64,000 nt of DNA from Ptychodera flava (taxonomy: Eukaryota > Hemichordata > Enteropneusta > Ptychoderidae). The DNA lies in assembly GCF_041260155.1 (NCBI RefSeq), contig NC_091929.1, forward strand, positions 40,650,244-40,714,243. Direction: 5' to 3'. Each line of letters begins with the position of its first letter. The stretch's first letter is position 1. The translations under genes and the position numbers were made by a program. The notes below the pieces were generated by a model that was not told where the DNA came from, did no database searches, and was given only the letters and a program-made list of their open reading frames with translations. Shown here one piece after another: positions 12,339-24,440 of the stretch.

Positions 12339-12942
12339 GTAGGACAAAAATGTATGATGCTCGATAAAAAGAGTTTGGTAAATGAGATAAGAGATCTTGA
12401 AGCCAATATAACGCACTGTGATTATTTAGCATTCATTAAGATTTCGAAGTTAAGAACACTAACAGTGGTTTTATTTTTTTATTGTCGAAGAATCAAATTT
12501 CGATAGATACGAAACAATTTCAGCTTTACATTTATCTTGCAGAGAATAAAATAAGTACACTGACATAAGTATATGTGGGCTTGTCGACTTGAGTCAGCAT
12601 GAATTAAGCAATTTCGAGTACTACAAATTCAAGTACCTTCTTAGGGTTGGGAATTCTGGCTAAAATTAAGGATCAGTTCAAGTGCAGTAAATATGCACTG
12701 ACAGTACAGACTCGAAGAAAATTGCACTTGTTTATGCTAATAATCACAACTAAGTCAGATAAAATAGGTCTTTGGTGAAAGGTTTGACTTATTGATGAAA
12801 CTTTTTATCAAGACTCATTTTTATGACCAAACGACCACAACTTGATAAAGTTACCGACCAAAACGCTTTAATTAATTACGCAGAAGTTATTGCAACTGTT
12901 TTCGGTCATTTAACGGCTAACTCGTTTTCTATCACGCGCTAG

Positions 12943-13254
12943 GAGTAAGTCAAGGTAGTGTGGCTATAGCGGAAAGCGATGCAAAGAAATAGCCTTGAAG
13001 ATCAAAACAACCTGGGAAGTCATCGCCCGAGATGTTGGCATAGAAGGGGAGAAAATCAAACATTCCAGAGGAAGCCACGAGTTGACAGGAGAAGCCGCGG
13101 CTGAAGCTTCATCACGCAGTGGATACAAATGAGTGCTGACGAGAGCAAAACGCCCTCAAGGCCACCAACATGGGACTCATTGTACAATATCGCTAGGAGA
13201 CACAATGAAGCAGTGGCCAAAGAAATACAGGATCTGAGAAAAATATCAAAGTAG
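12943..13254 (+). other. Gene 1 terminal exon: Death domain, two frameshifts
   Basis: The acceptor ends at 12942. The exon opens VSQGSVAIAESDAKK, shifts at 12990, then reads TTWEVIARDVGIEGEKIKH and EAAAEA. It shifts again at 13130, then reads SADESKTPSRPPTWDSLYNI and ARRHNEAVAKEIQDLRKISK to TAG at 13252-13254. The W-x(3)-A-x-x-VGI start and TW-x-x-L-x-x-IA end fit a Death domain and match the layout of gene 2's last exon. Confidence 0.68.
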
Positions 13255-15129
13255 TTTATCATTGATCAATCAGAGATATATACTTGAATATGAACTTCCA
13301 AATCTGTCAAGTCTGCCAAAATAGTTCAATTCTACACCTTAGAAATGATCTTCACGTTGAACTCGTTTGATGTAGAAAAATCGCATGCCTACAATTTCAG
13401 TTCTCCATTTTGATTAAGTGTCTTCTCATAGACTCATATTTTAAAATAATAATTAATAATATTTTTAAAAAATTGCGAAATTTACAGATGATTTGCAGGG
13501 TCAAACCGAATCGCTAATGATCGACAACAGAAATCCATGAATAAAGTTGTACATACAAAGTTACCTGAAAGTATAAAAAATACAAGGGTACTCGTAGCTG
13601 TTTTGAGTAGAATTGTTTTATCTTTGAATGTTTTCACTGGATCTGATCCGCCAATATGAGATTACGCCAACTGGCATACTTACTTTATTTTGCTTAAAAG
13701 GAAAACTAATAAAATTGACGAAAAGCATCAAGAAATGTTTTATATCCCGTAAACGTTCTCTAGGTGTAGAAAAAATATGTTTATTTTTATGTCTCTTTCT
13801 GCATTTCGACAAAGGCAGCCCGCTTCAGTGCCAGGCAACGAGAGAAATGAAAAAATTAAACGAATCGTTAGGTCAATGGCCAACAATTGGCATGGTAGTG
13901 AGTATGCGTTCTGACATTACAGAGAAGGCGACTGGGTATATTTGCACGAGTGTTTAACTGTAAAGACAAAGATCCGGATGTGTTGTATAGTAATGTGAAG
14001 TTTTTCAAAATTTATCTGAAAGACAGCACAAAATTCACATCACACCGCGTTTGATAAATTTAGAGGCTTTGCAACATATATTTTCATACTATCACATTAA
14101 GTGGTATGCTTTTGAAGCACGAGCAATTTTATTTTCAAAACCGCCAACACATCTACATCACGATCAACGCTGTCGTCGTTCATGTGGTAATCCGTTGTCT
14201 TCAACACCACTTCCACAGACAATGCGAATAATATTGTCATTGGAGAAATGGAGGTTATTAATATTGACGTGCAAAACCATAGACAGTAGAGCGGAAGACT
14301 CCGCTGTCTTTTGCAGAAGCAAGCATTTTTAGTGTGACATTAGACACAGTAATAAGGAATTCGTCCGTAAAGCAAAATTACATTTCACAAAGATAGCATA
14401 CGTTTCTCAATTCGTGTGCGGATCTTCCCCAGACAGCCAGGTATTCAAAGGGCATTAAGACATAATAAAGGAACAATAAGGGTAAGTTGACAAACAAGAC
14501 ATTGGTTCTTTGTTGTCATATATGAACACATTACTGTCTTTAGAACACAATCTGAAAGGAATGTGCCTGTTTGCAATAGGGTTATCTAAGGCTTTTGTGA
14601 CGAACAAAGCGACGTTCTGTTTATTAGTAGCACTGTTGACGTCGTGTTTTATACGCGTATACACAATAACAGCTAAGCGTTTTATAGTACAGTCATGTTT
14701 ACGGGCCCCGGTATCTTTTCACAAAAGAATGTCGTATAAAGAGGAACCAATCCAGCTTGTTTTTCTTTACGAAAACAATTTCGTATTAGACTTGGTTCAA
14801 GACGATGAATTTTCTAAAAAAACTTTTGTAAAAGTGTTTTTCTTGTGTCTCTCCTATTTCACACAAACCCATTTGGAATTTAGCAGCCCAGGCCTCGGGC
14901 CAGTTTTTCCTTGCGATTAATTGAACGCGTTACCTTTGAGTCGGCGCAGTAGTGAGTTAGTTCCGCCGGATTGCGATTCACCCCACTCACGCGTTTCACA
15001 TGAAACAGAACACAAATCATCGCGTTCACCCCACTCAACATTCACAAATCACAGACTTGAACCAACGATATTTTCGTATGTGTAATACACAATTTGTAGA
15101 CAACGACGTCTGCACGTGTCGAAAGATTT

Positions 15130-15133
<4 letters not shown>
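13255..15133. other. Intergenic DNA downstream of gene 1
   Basis: A 136-codon open frame at 14510-14920 and several shorter ones lack recognisable domains or exon borders consistent with neighbours. I see nothing else that I can name. Confidence 0.45.

Positions 15134-15223
<90 letters not shown>
15134..15223. repeat. (CT)n microsatellite, about 90 bases
   Basis: An uninterrupted TC/CT dinucleotide run. Open frames of Ser-Leu or Arg-Glu repeats across it on the two strands are artefacts of the repeat. Confidence 0.97.
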
Positions 15224-15225
<2 letters not shown>

Positions 15226-17049
15226 TTTTACCTTACTATGGAAAATTGACAAAGGCAACAGCAGAAGATTATTACTCAAACTCTCACAAGTTTCTGTTTC
15301 AAAGCAGGTTGCACAATCGGTTAAGAGCATTATGGGAAAATATCTCAATGCTTTTGACTAAAAGAATATTTCAAGAAAATAAACGTTATTATACCGAACG
15401 TTCTCGTTAGATTCTGACCGGCTCTATACACATCAATTTTGTAGTGAAGCAACATTAGCATGTCATAATGCAGACCTATTACCACCTTGATCTTAGTCTT
15501 CTCTAAGCAACTGTATAGTATTGTTCTTCTCGGTAGAAATTGACCGCTTTTAGAAAGTCTACGCAGCAGCACGGTCCATCTGTCACAGTGAGACCGTGGC
15601 TGCAGCACGGTTGTGACTGGAGTTAACATAAGTTAACATAACGATGCCAGGTATTTGTTGTATAGCGACAGGAGACAAGACGATTGGTCGGAGAAGACAC
15701 TAATCAAACTCTTAATTGGTGTGCATAATAGCATGCTAATGAACGCTAACTTCATAATCTTAAGTCTTAGCCTTATGACATGACTCTTGGCATAATTTTA
15801 CCTCCACGTAAATTGAGGTTGTACACTTCTACAGATGAAATAGAAAGAGGCTTGCATACTTTACATTTCAATAAGGTTTTTTTTCACATTACAATTATTT
15901 TTAATAACTCGTTGACTTTTTTAATCATTAGAATACGCAAAACTGTTCTGTGAATGTCTTGAGGCCAGACCTGATTCTTTTTGTGCAGCATATTTAAAAT
16001 TAAACGACGAGGAATTGTCGGATGTCTACGGTAGCGACAGTAACCCCCCTCCACACAATGCATTCAAATATCTGCGTTCAATTCCAAATAAGCATTTGCT
16101 CTGTCCTTTGTATTATGATCAAGCAAGTTGATATATGTCTTTGATTGCATTTGACACTTTTATAAACTGTCGCTTGTTCTTTTTATGCCTTACAACGAAA
16201 TAAAATTCGTCAATGTCCTTCGCCTTAACATGTTTTGTTTGAAGAGATGAGAATTAATTGTAATATTTGTCACAATTCTAGAAAATTGTCTAAATTAAGG
16301 ATTTTGCAAATTTTAAGGATAAATTAAGACTGATTAATGTACCGTTAGTGACAATTCCGCTTTTTTTATTGACCGTCATGATGAAAGTGGCGAAAAGCCA
16401 AAAAATATGAGGACCACCTCTGATTCCAAACTTATTTCTGGTGTGCGGTTTATTATTTATTGTATCTTTAGTTGCGTCAAAATTGCCTTCGGCACGTTTG
16501 ATGACTATATCCTATTGTAAGTTAGAAGTGTTAACTACATTCTTGTTGTGAGCTGCTAGATGTATAAATGTTTTGCTAAATATCCTAGTCTGCTCAAAGT
16601 AGAACCATGAGTAATGATCACATCTGTACAACAATCAGGTAGTCACCTTGTCGATGTGTTAAGGCATGTGGCAATGAACAATGTGAGTAACCCTGCCTCC
16701 CACATACCAAATGCATTGGCATTTTCTAATGTGGTCTCGGGTCAAAGGTGCAAACGCACTTACAAAGTGGTTCTTGCTGTTTTTGATGCAAGGCCCATAT
16801 GAGGATCCCCGATGAACTTAGTGGGAGTGCATGGCAAATTCATCAAGTACCACAGACAAGAGCTGTCTCTTCTGAAAAAAAAGTAATGATTTCAGGATAA
16901 TATATCGGCACCTCATATGAATATAGTTTCTCAGTATGATGCAAGGGTACATTGTGTAAAATTTTCATGGAACAAATGTGCCTGGAGTAATTTCGAGAAC
17001 TACGTAGACATTTCAATAAAATTTGAACTTTAAACTCGAATCTGCGAAA
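15224..17049. other. Intergenic DNA, nothing recognisable
   Basis: AT-rich, short frames only. No domain, RNA gene or repeat boundary that I can support. Confidence 0.45.
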
Positions 17050-18340
17050 ATAAATATCACTAACTTACTAATGAAGTCGGTTTTTCATGAACATCAATAC
17101 ATTTTTGGTGGTTAAACTTCATAACCCATTTTAATTGTAACAAAATTTAAAACAATTTGAATGAAAATGTTTTGATAATGCATGGATGAATTAAGAGTTA
17201 TACGATACAGATTTTTTTGTAAGAACAATTTTGTTATTTTGCTTCAAGCAGTTTGTATGACAGTGCTCCCTGTATTGCCTTACACCAGGTCTCTTAGTCA
17301 GTCGAAGGAGCTTTGACTCGTTTTGTTTCTACTTTATATGTGAAGCACGTACAAGTGCTGATCATCTGTGACCAGCAGACCTTTGACACTGCAACATGCG
17401 TGGGCACAACTAACACCGGTCGTTGTAATTGTTTACCAGCAGTGAAAGTGCGAAATACGTGGTACATTACACTGTTTGATATCGAACGTCCGTGTAATTG
17501 CTGGTGACACTACCTTTGTTTACCCTATTCATGTTGATTACAAATACGGAAGATTTGTAACTCTCAATAAGGTAAGTGTTTCAACAGATTTCAAATATCT
17601 TCGCCTGCTTGGTACTTGAAGAATGACGTCTTGTGAAGAGAAAGTTGGGCGTTTTACAAGTCTATAGTTACCTTAACATGTTTAGTGCTTGTAAAGCGTT
17701 TCTAGGTATGTTCTTCAATAATTTACTCGCGAGATACTTTGCCGAAAGCATAGAGCCAACAAAGATGAAAGGCATTTCTTTGTCATTACATGCCCAGGCT
17801 GCATAACTTAACTCGATTCACATTTATTTATCTTCTAAGTGATTGAATACTACAAGATGACAAGAGCCCAATTCTTGTTGGGGTTGTCAAGCTTTAACCA
17901 TACGTGTCGAAGTAATGAAAACTCGGTCATTTTTGCAGCCTTATCTCTGAAATGCGATGGAATAATTTTCGAATTCGAAGACATTTCTGTACAAATTGCC
18001 ATTTGAGACATTGCGAAAGCTTTTCATTTGTTTTTACTTTAAAAGTAAATCCTTACGCCAACATCAGTACACAGTAAAAGTGTTTAGCTTTTATGTGCGC
18101 TGTCACAAAAGAGTGACATTTGGTCCACAATACCAGTCAGGTCAAATCAATGGAAACCCTGGATTCTCAATGTGATTGATTGCAGTATCTGTGTAGTGAG
18201 TTTTGGCCTCCGTGACCTATAGCATTTGAATTCTTGCTGAAAAACGTTGAGACTAAAGCTTCTGCTTGGCTTAATGCCAGTGTCTCTGTCACTTGAAGAA
18301 GGAACTATGGTAACAGTAAATAGAGACCTTGTGACGCAGA
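17050..18340. repeat. Segmental repeat, copy C
   Basis: Aligned by eye with 1443-3475 in the same orientation. It lacks the roughly 700-base block present in copy A at about 2090-2790. The order of shared blocks is preserved, ending with the stretch around CAATGGAAACCCTG (near 18150; 3299 in copy A) and AATGCCAGTGTCT (near 18273). Confidence 0.7.
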
Positions 18341-21300
18341 ACATCTGAGGTAGTTCCTTCTGCATTGATTACAAAAACGTATCATTTGTAATCCTTTAGA
18401 GGTTATGTAGTTAAATATTTTAGTGTTGATTCCTGAGTGCTACATACCTTATAGACAACTTTCAGATTTTTATTTTTCTCACTTGAAGAAGTTTTCACCT
18501 AATAAAGTATATTTCTGAAAGCCCTGATATAGAGAAATCCCACCGTGCGCTGTACACTGTCTTTTTTTTATAAGAGTCACGTGACAAGCGTTTTGCTGAA
18601 CCTTCAGAAAATCGGGTTTTCCTCACTTCAGCGAATGTGCTGTAAGATTTCCGGTTGAAATTTGTCCATTGACCAGCCTTGACAATATCCTTCAAATGCG
18701 TGTCTACGACTTTTTCTCGGTGTCTCCATTTAAATTATATGATGTGACATTACAATTCCTTGAAAAGCACCTTAGTCTATCACCTTCAAGAGCGCTTAAC
18801 AAAACAACAAAGGCATATAAAGGAAAATCCAGACACGCATTTTGAGTCAATTATGTTTCCAATGGAAAGCGTGAATTTCAAGCAGCTGGTGTGTGTGAGC
18901 ACAAATTGACGAGGTGCCAAAGAAGGCTACCTCATTCACACATAGAATTCGAGAAAAATGCAAAAAAAAACTGTTTTTTTTTCTTCGAAACTACGGCATT
19001 TGATAGTTAAACATGCATTATCCTAAACATGAACATACTTTTGTTACCTAGTGATAATGTCGACCGGGAATGACAGTTGTTCAAACAAAACATCGGCAGA
19101 AAATAAATAAATCGCGGAGAACTACCAATTTTTTGAGCCTTCGTCGGCAAGTTGCTGCAGCGAATGCCTTCACCTGGCAAAAACAATGACGTCAGCAGTC
19201 ATTTCTGATAGGGGTGTGTCCTAAATTCATATGTATATAAGCTTGCCTGCGTTCCCTAGATAACACTGTAAAGCGACGTTCACAAGTTGTGAGAACATAA
19301 TCTAATAAAAAGACGTCAAGCATCGCAAAGCGGCGAATGCCGTCCCGACCAACCATAACTATAAGAGTGATAAAACGTTGATATTTTGACCAAAGTTGTG
19401 ATGATGGAAATACAGAAAGTCGGGAAATATTATACTTCCACTCGTAACCTGTTGGTATTTCGGTGATATACAATAATTAGAGGTCATTATACGAAGTTTG
19501 GTGAGTAGCGACTGGTGTTTCCGTATTTTGATGAGTATGGCAGCAACTTTATCGTTCCTAACATGTATATTTAAATTATGTAGCGATAACTATTCCAGCT
19601 ACACTGTGGTTACACTAAGCATGTGTCGACCTAACTTTTTAGCCATGTAATTTCCAGGCTGTAGACTGGCCACAAATTTGTCGCACTAGAGGTCATGCAT
19701 GTAATCTACGCACCTTCGCATCAAAGGAAAGCTTGTGACCTACTTTGTTGAAGGGTCACATCTCTGTACCACTTTGTAGCGAACAGTCTGAACTTCACGG
19801 TCCCGTAAAAACGAGTTAGTAATTACCCTTCGATTTTTCTGGCTGTGTAAGTGTGTTCGCCGTAAATTTCGAGCCAGACAAGGATCACTGACCGTGGCCT
19901 TGTCTGGAAGGCAGGAAAGCCATCTTGTTGTGTGGCTCTCGTAAATTATTTTATCTTTCTGTTTTTAGCTCGTAAAATGTATTCGCCGACAATTCACATT
20001 CGGTCAAACAACAATTTGATCGCGGGTCTCGGGGAGTTACGAAGGCAGCGTGTTCTGAAGGGTGATTGCAAATCCGTGACCACGTTGATAACAGAATGCG
20101 TGTTTCTTAAAACCTACAACGTTAGTTCTTGTATAAGTAATGACATACGGGTCGTGAACTTCGGTTTAACACTAAAATATCGTCTTCCTTGACATGTTGA
20201 AACCAGAACTGACTTCGGTCGTTCGTGACTGCTGCCCCTTGCGTTGAGGTACTGTATAATGAGAGCAGTGGACAGGCCAGCAGCACTTCTCAGCGTAGTG
20301 AGCTCATCTACGCGATAAACAAGTTGTCGATTCGAAATGGCAAGTTCGACTATGATGTAATTTTTCAAGTGAACGGGATTATTTATGTATTTTTGCTGTG
20401 GTTTATGTTCCTACAAAAGTCTTTCCAAAGTTCAAAATTGCGTCAAACACAAATTTGAAATATTTAAAAAAGATCATATGGACACGAATTTGGACTGTAA
20501 ATTATTGCATACTTTACAATCGATATGACCTTTGACCCACCATCTGTTCAGTGCTGTGCATGCATATGCCGCCAATGAACGAAGAACAATAAATCATCAA
20601 TGTCTGCTCAAAGAGGGACCGTGGTCTGTTTTTGAATTGCTCTGAGCTCCGGTCAGTGGGTGGAGATTCCACACTAAGGCAAGGTCATTCAAATGTAATG
20701 TAGAAAAAGTCGACGTGTGTTACCCGAGACACGTTTCCCGATTGAGTCACAGGAGAGGTCGGCGTATTTTTTCGCACAGAATTTTGGGGGAATAAAAGTT
20801 CGTTGGGGGGAATGTCGCCCGATCGACAGCTAAAATTGTATGACATCGTAACCATTTTCAAAATTAACGACACTGAAACCCTTGGTAAGTACTGGGACGA
20901 AATCTTTATGTACCGAGGGCGGTGCATAATACCACACAGACTTTACTGAGTTCAACCGAAGTGAAAACACCATCACTGCATCAGAAGAAGAAGTTTCGGT
21001 TTTTTAGGCCCCAATTAGTTCGGAGCAGGAATAATTTTGAATGTCGGACGTTATCAGGTATGCAAAATATAATCAGAAACTTACTTGATGCTCTTTTGCA
21101 TTTTGCAGTAAGTTTGATGTTTCCTAGCTAAAATATTTTCACGGTTACACCTCTTGGAGAATATCCGTCCAGTATAAAACTTAAAAGTGGAGTACTTGAA
21201 AGTCATGACAAGCCAAAAGTTTGAAGGAGCCCTGGTGGAGAACTAACTAGGATTATCAAGAAATCGAAATAATGAACCGTAAATTAATAGAATGTATTTT

Positions 21301-22752
21301 TATTTTTAAGAGATTTAAAAGTACACGATAGTAACAAGAAAACCGAAAATAGCACATATTATTAGTTTTTGCTGTTGATACCGAAGCTAGGCAAGGACAC
21401 CTTTCGAGAGTAGGTTAATGAGTGAGAAATTTTACTAAAAGTGTAAACATTGGGCTTGGGGAAACAGGTATGGACAAATCATTAAATTTAACAAGACCTT
21501 CGAGAAAGTGTGGTATAACAGATATCGATTTTTCTTTCATAATATGTCCCATAAACTCATATTTGAGAACATACGATATCTTTTGATGAAATTTCAATAT
21601 CATATCTATTGCACACCCAAGCACTTTTTCAAAAAGATTCAAACATGAATGTAAAAAAATAGAGGGATTAACTCCTTTGAGCTTTTGTTCGAGGGATAGT
21701 TGCCGCTGGTTTGTAATTTCTTCATGCCTTGACAAAATTAGCGTGTTATTTTGTTCATAGCGTGCCTTAGGTTAAAGGCACTGTTCGCGATCCCTGGGAT
21801 CGCCTTTGTTCTAGTCTGTAAGAGGATTATGGAGGTGTGATAGCCTTTTGTTTTCCATTGAAATTGTAATCTTGTGGGTAAATTTTTCGATTAGACAATC
21901 TGGTGCCAACACAGGGCTCGAGTCTTTCCGTGCATTGCCATTCGTGATCAGTAATGTTATTGTCATCAATGCTATTTTTCTCTCTTAACGATGATATGCG
22001 GCTCATCGAGGAGGAAACGATCGTTTAAACTAGCGGCTTGCCAATTTTCTGTCTCACATGAACACAGTAACACAAGAACTGCGCATGTGTAGTAACCCTT
22101 TCTTTTGAATAATGACCTCTCGCAGGGGATTTTACCTCAACTTGGATCGAACTTCAGCGAAAATCGCCAGGGAATTTTCGGCCAGGCACTCAGATCGCCA
22201 AATATGACCGGAAAGGAAAGGCTAAATATACGACTATGTTTTGTGCGTAACAGTTCTGTCAGCGGTGTCTCTGAATGTCTGAAAACTTGACTTCAACGGG
22301 TTGAACCATGGCATGAACGACAAACGCATTTGTATGCAATCCTATAAGGACAAACTACCGACGTACAGCAAATATAGCCCAACTTTAGAACACGATAAAT
22401 TATATTACCATGCCCTGTCCATCGCATTTTAATTGGTCGAGCTGAACTACGTGGACTGCCCACAAATACACAGTAATGGTTTGTTTACATGCCCGTTAAT
22501 ATGAAGAATATTGTCAACATAGTAACTTTACGGCTAAAACGAAAATTGTGATTTTTACAAAGATCATAATCAATAACAAATAAAATGAAGTAATTGTGGG
22601 CCTAGTTTAGACACGTTTTTTTCAAAAATCTCTGCATTTGCAAAATTTTTGCATCGCGCGCTACTTACTGACAAGTTCTGAGGCCCAGTTGTCGTTCGCA
22701 CGGGAAATTTTCGTAAATTTTGACGATTTTGGGGGGTTTGTTGATAAGATAA
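18341..22752. other. Intergenic DNA, nothing recognisable
   Basis: Scattered frames up to 106 codons (for example 21415-21735 on the minus strand) show no known motif and no paralogue elsewhere in the window. No clear transposon ends or RNA genes seen. Confidence 0.45.
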
Positions 22753-22905
22753 GGGAAATAACAGACTCCGCGCTGACAATTAACGTTTATTTATGGGCGC
22801 ATGCTCGAGAAAAGCGGAATTAACGGGCGAGGCTTAATTTTTGGCTTTCCTCTCGCCCTTGCCCACAAATAAACGTTAATGGTCAGCGCGTCGCCCGTTA
22901 TTTCT
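22753..22905. repeat. Foldback / MITE-like inverted repeat
   Basis: The left arm (about 22753-22815) and the reverse complement of the right arm (about 22843-22905) share GAAATAAC, CGCGCTGAC, ATTAACGTTTATTT and GTGGGC or ATGGGC, then GCTCGAG-like sequence. The central loop is about 28 bases. This is the shape of a small non-autonomous foldback element. No target duplication was identified. Confidence 0.65.
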
Positions 22906-23996
22906 ATACTAAACGGCCAGGCGAACAAGCATTTAGGACAAATATATTTTTAAGAGTTCACACCTTAAACTTCTAATAAAGAAACAATCAGACTCCGAGG
23001 TCTGTTACTTTGCAAGTGAGAGTCATTTTACAACGGGGGACTTGATCCGGTCACCCCAACAGTCATAAATTGGTCAAATATGCGTCGATTTTCTCAGTCT
23101 TTGCTTCAACATAAGCAATTTCAAACGTTTGAAGGTTTTTTTTATGAATTTTGTGACAATATTTCGATGTTCACAATATTATGAATGCAGTGGGTGTGTC
23201 TGAGCCGTCTATACCGCGGCAACCATGCCATAGCTTGAAAGGCCAACGTAGACAAAGAGATAATAATAGCCTGGTGTAAATGGGATTATCGGGCCTTCCT
23301 GAATTATTCAATTGTTGAACATGTACAGATACGCTATGTAAGCAATTTTTTTTACAGTTTGTTACATACACAATCATGTACAGTTGAATGATACTTTAGG
23401 GTGACATTTAAAAAGTCCGATTTTTTACTCCAATGCCCTTCTAATTATCATATTCTAGTGAAGTTCCTACATATCAAAAGTCAAAGAAGTACCAAGGCAC
23501 ACATTATAGCCAGTTTTGTATTGGAAGAAAAAATATTGTTAATAGGTACGTCATAATCAATAATGTCGAGTCAAAGACACTTTACGCTGAAATTCAAAAT
23601 AAATTTTTCTCTTGCGCATATGCCGTTCTTATTACAACATTCTAGTGGAGTAATTACATATTAATTGTCCAACATGTATAAAAGTGCATATATACCAATT
23701 TTCTAAAAGAACCACGTCGCATTTTTACAATATACAAACATGTATATTGAAAAGACACTGTCGGTTCTAATTTCAATATCAACTTTCGAGTACACAATTG
23801 TTGTACTTACAATTGTAATAAATAACATGAATGCACAGAGGTTGAAAAATTTCAAGTAGCATACTATCAGAGCTTGGAACAGAGCTAGCAAAATTAATTT
23901 CCAGTGTTTTTTAAACATAGATGGCCTAAAGATGGATGATTTTTAGTTGGTAAGTATAATTTCAAGAATTTGCTTAAATTAGACAAAAGAAGTTGT
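22906..23996. other. AT-rich intergenic DNA
   Basis: Nothing recognisable beyond short AT-rich frames. Confidence 0.4.
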
Positions 23997-24440
23997 ATAT
24001 AGCAGTGGAGGCATACTAGTATAATAATAATCAGAATAATCCAGGGACCCTTTGAGGTCATGGGATACTTTTTGAGTGAAAGATATAGTAATTCAATACT
24101 TCATGATGGACATAGCTAAGTAAGTAAGTGTAAAATAATGCTATTAGTAATGACACTTCAAAGATCACCTGGCACATTTTTAGGTCAAAACCATCCCTGT
24201 AATGCATAAAAGTATTGAATATAGCAGTGGGAGAATATAACCACCATTATTTTCATGGAACTTTTGAGGTCATGGGACACTTGAAATTGAAACTGTTAGT
24301 AATTTATACATTACATGTCACTTGGATATTTTTAGATCAAACAAATCCCTTCAATTGCTTAAAAGTAATGGGATATAGTAATGTGACCATAAACCATCGA
24401 CATTAACTAGGGAGACTTTAGCGGCTGAGGAACACTTTTA
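23997..24440. repeat. Degenerate tandem repeat
   Basis: Two clear units and a poorer third share ATATAGCAGTGG, a TTTGAGGTCATGGGA block followed by CACTT or TACTT, and GATATAGTAAT. They start near 23997, 24220 and 24370. The units differ in length through small gaps. Confidence 0.5.

Larger units (their letters stand above)
7332..13254 (+). pseudogene. CARD/coiled-coil/Death adaptor gene 1, probably broken
   Basis: Exons inferred from frame, splice borders and paralogues: 7332-7506 (Met at 7370), 8088-8250, linker exons 8489-8536, 8948-8994 and 9560-9607, coiled-coil exons 10380-10573, 11483-11593 and 12154-12338, and terminal exon 12943-13254. Exons 1-2 encode a CARD (ENLQYFTNNLKAREIIKYTR, then ARVAYLLNLF and NGFNILYEALEATNHS). 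The middle exons encode heptad-rich helices (LAAKIDDVKFGMEEAMQ; LQLVSQITELKNKITDIEK; ELREVRDWTNQQCGDIRERM). The last encodes a Death domain (TWEVIARDVGIEGEKIKH, then TWDSLYNIARRHNEAVAKEI). Likely role: adaptor joining Death-domain and CARD partners, as in CRADD/RAIDD. Five one-base losses, near 7388, 10565, 12222, 12990 and 13130, break the frame; linker copy 2 is 47 instead of 48 bases. Either a pseudogene or consensus error. Confidence 0.78.

Noticed and set aside
14510..14920. 136-codon open frame with hydrophobic stretches
   Set aside because: No recognisable motif, no splice-compatible partner, and such lengths occur by chance in this amount of DNA.
15000..15410. Ser-Leu and Arg-Glu repeat proteins across 15134-15223 and 32871-32951
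   Set aside because: Translations of CT microsatellites in several frames on both strands; no flanking coding support.
21415..21735. 106-codon open frame on the minus strand
   Set aside because: No motif or paralogue; composition like the surrounding AT-rich DNA.
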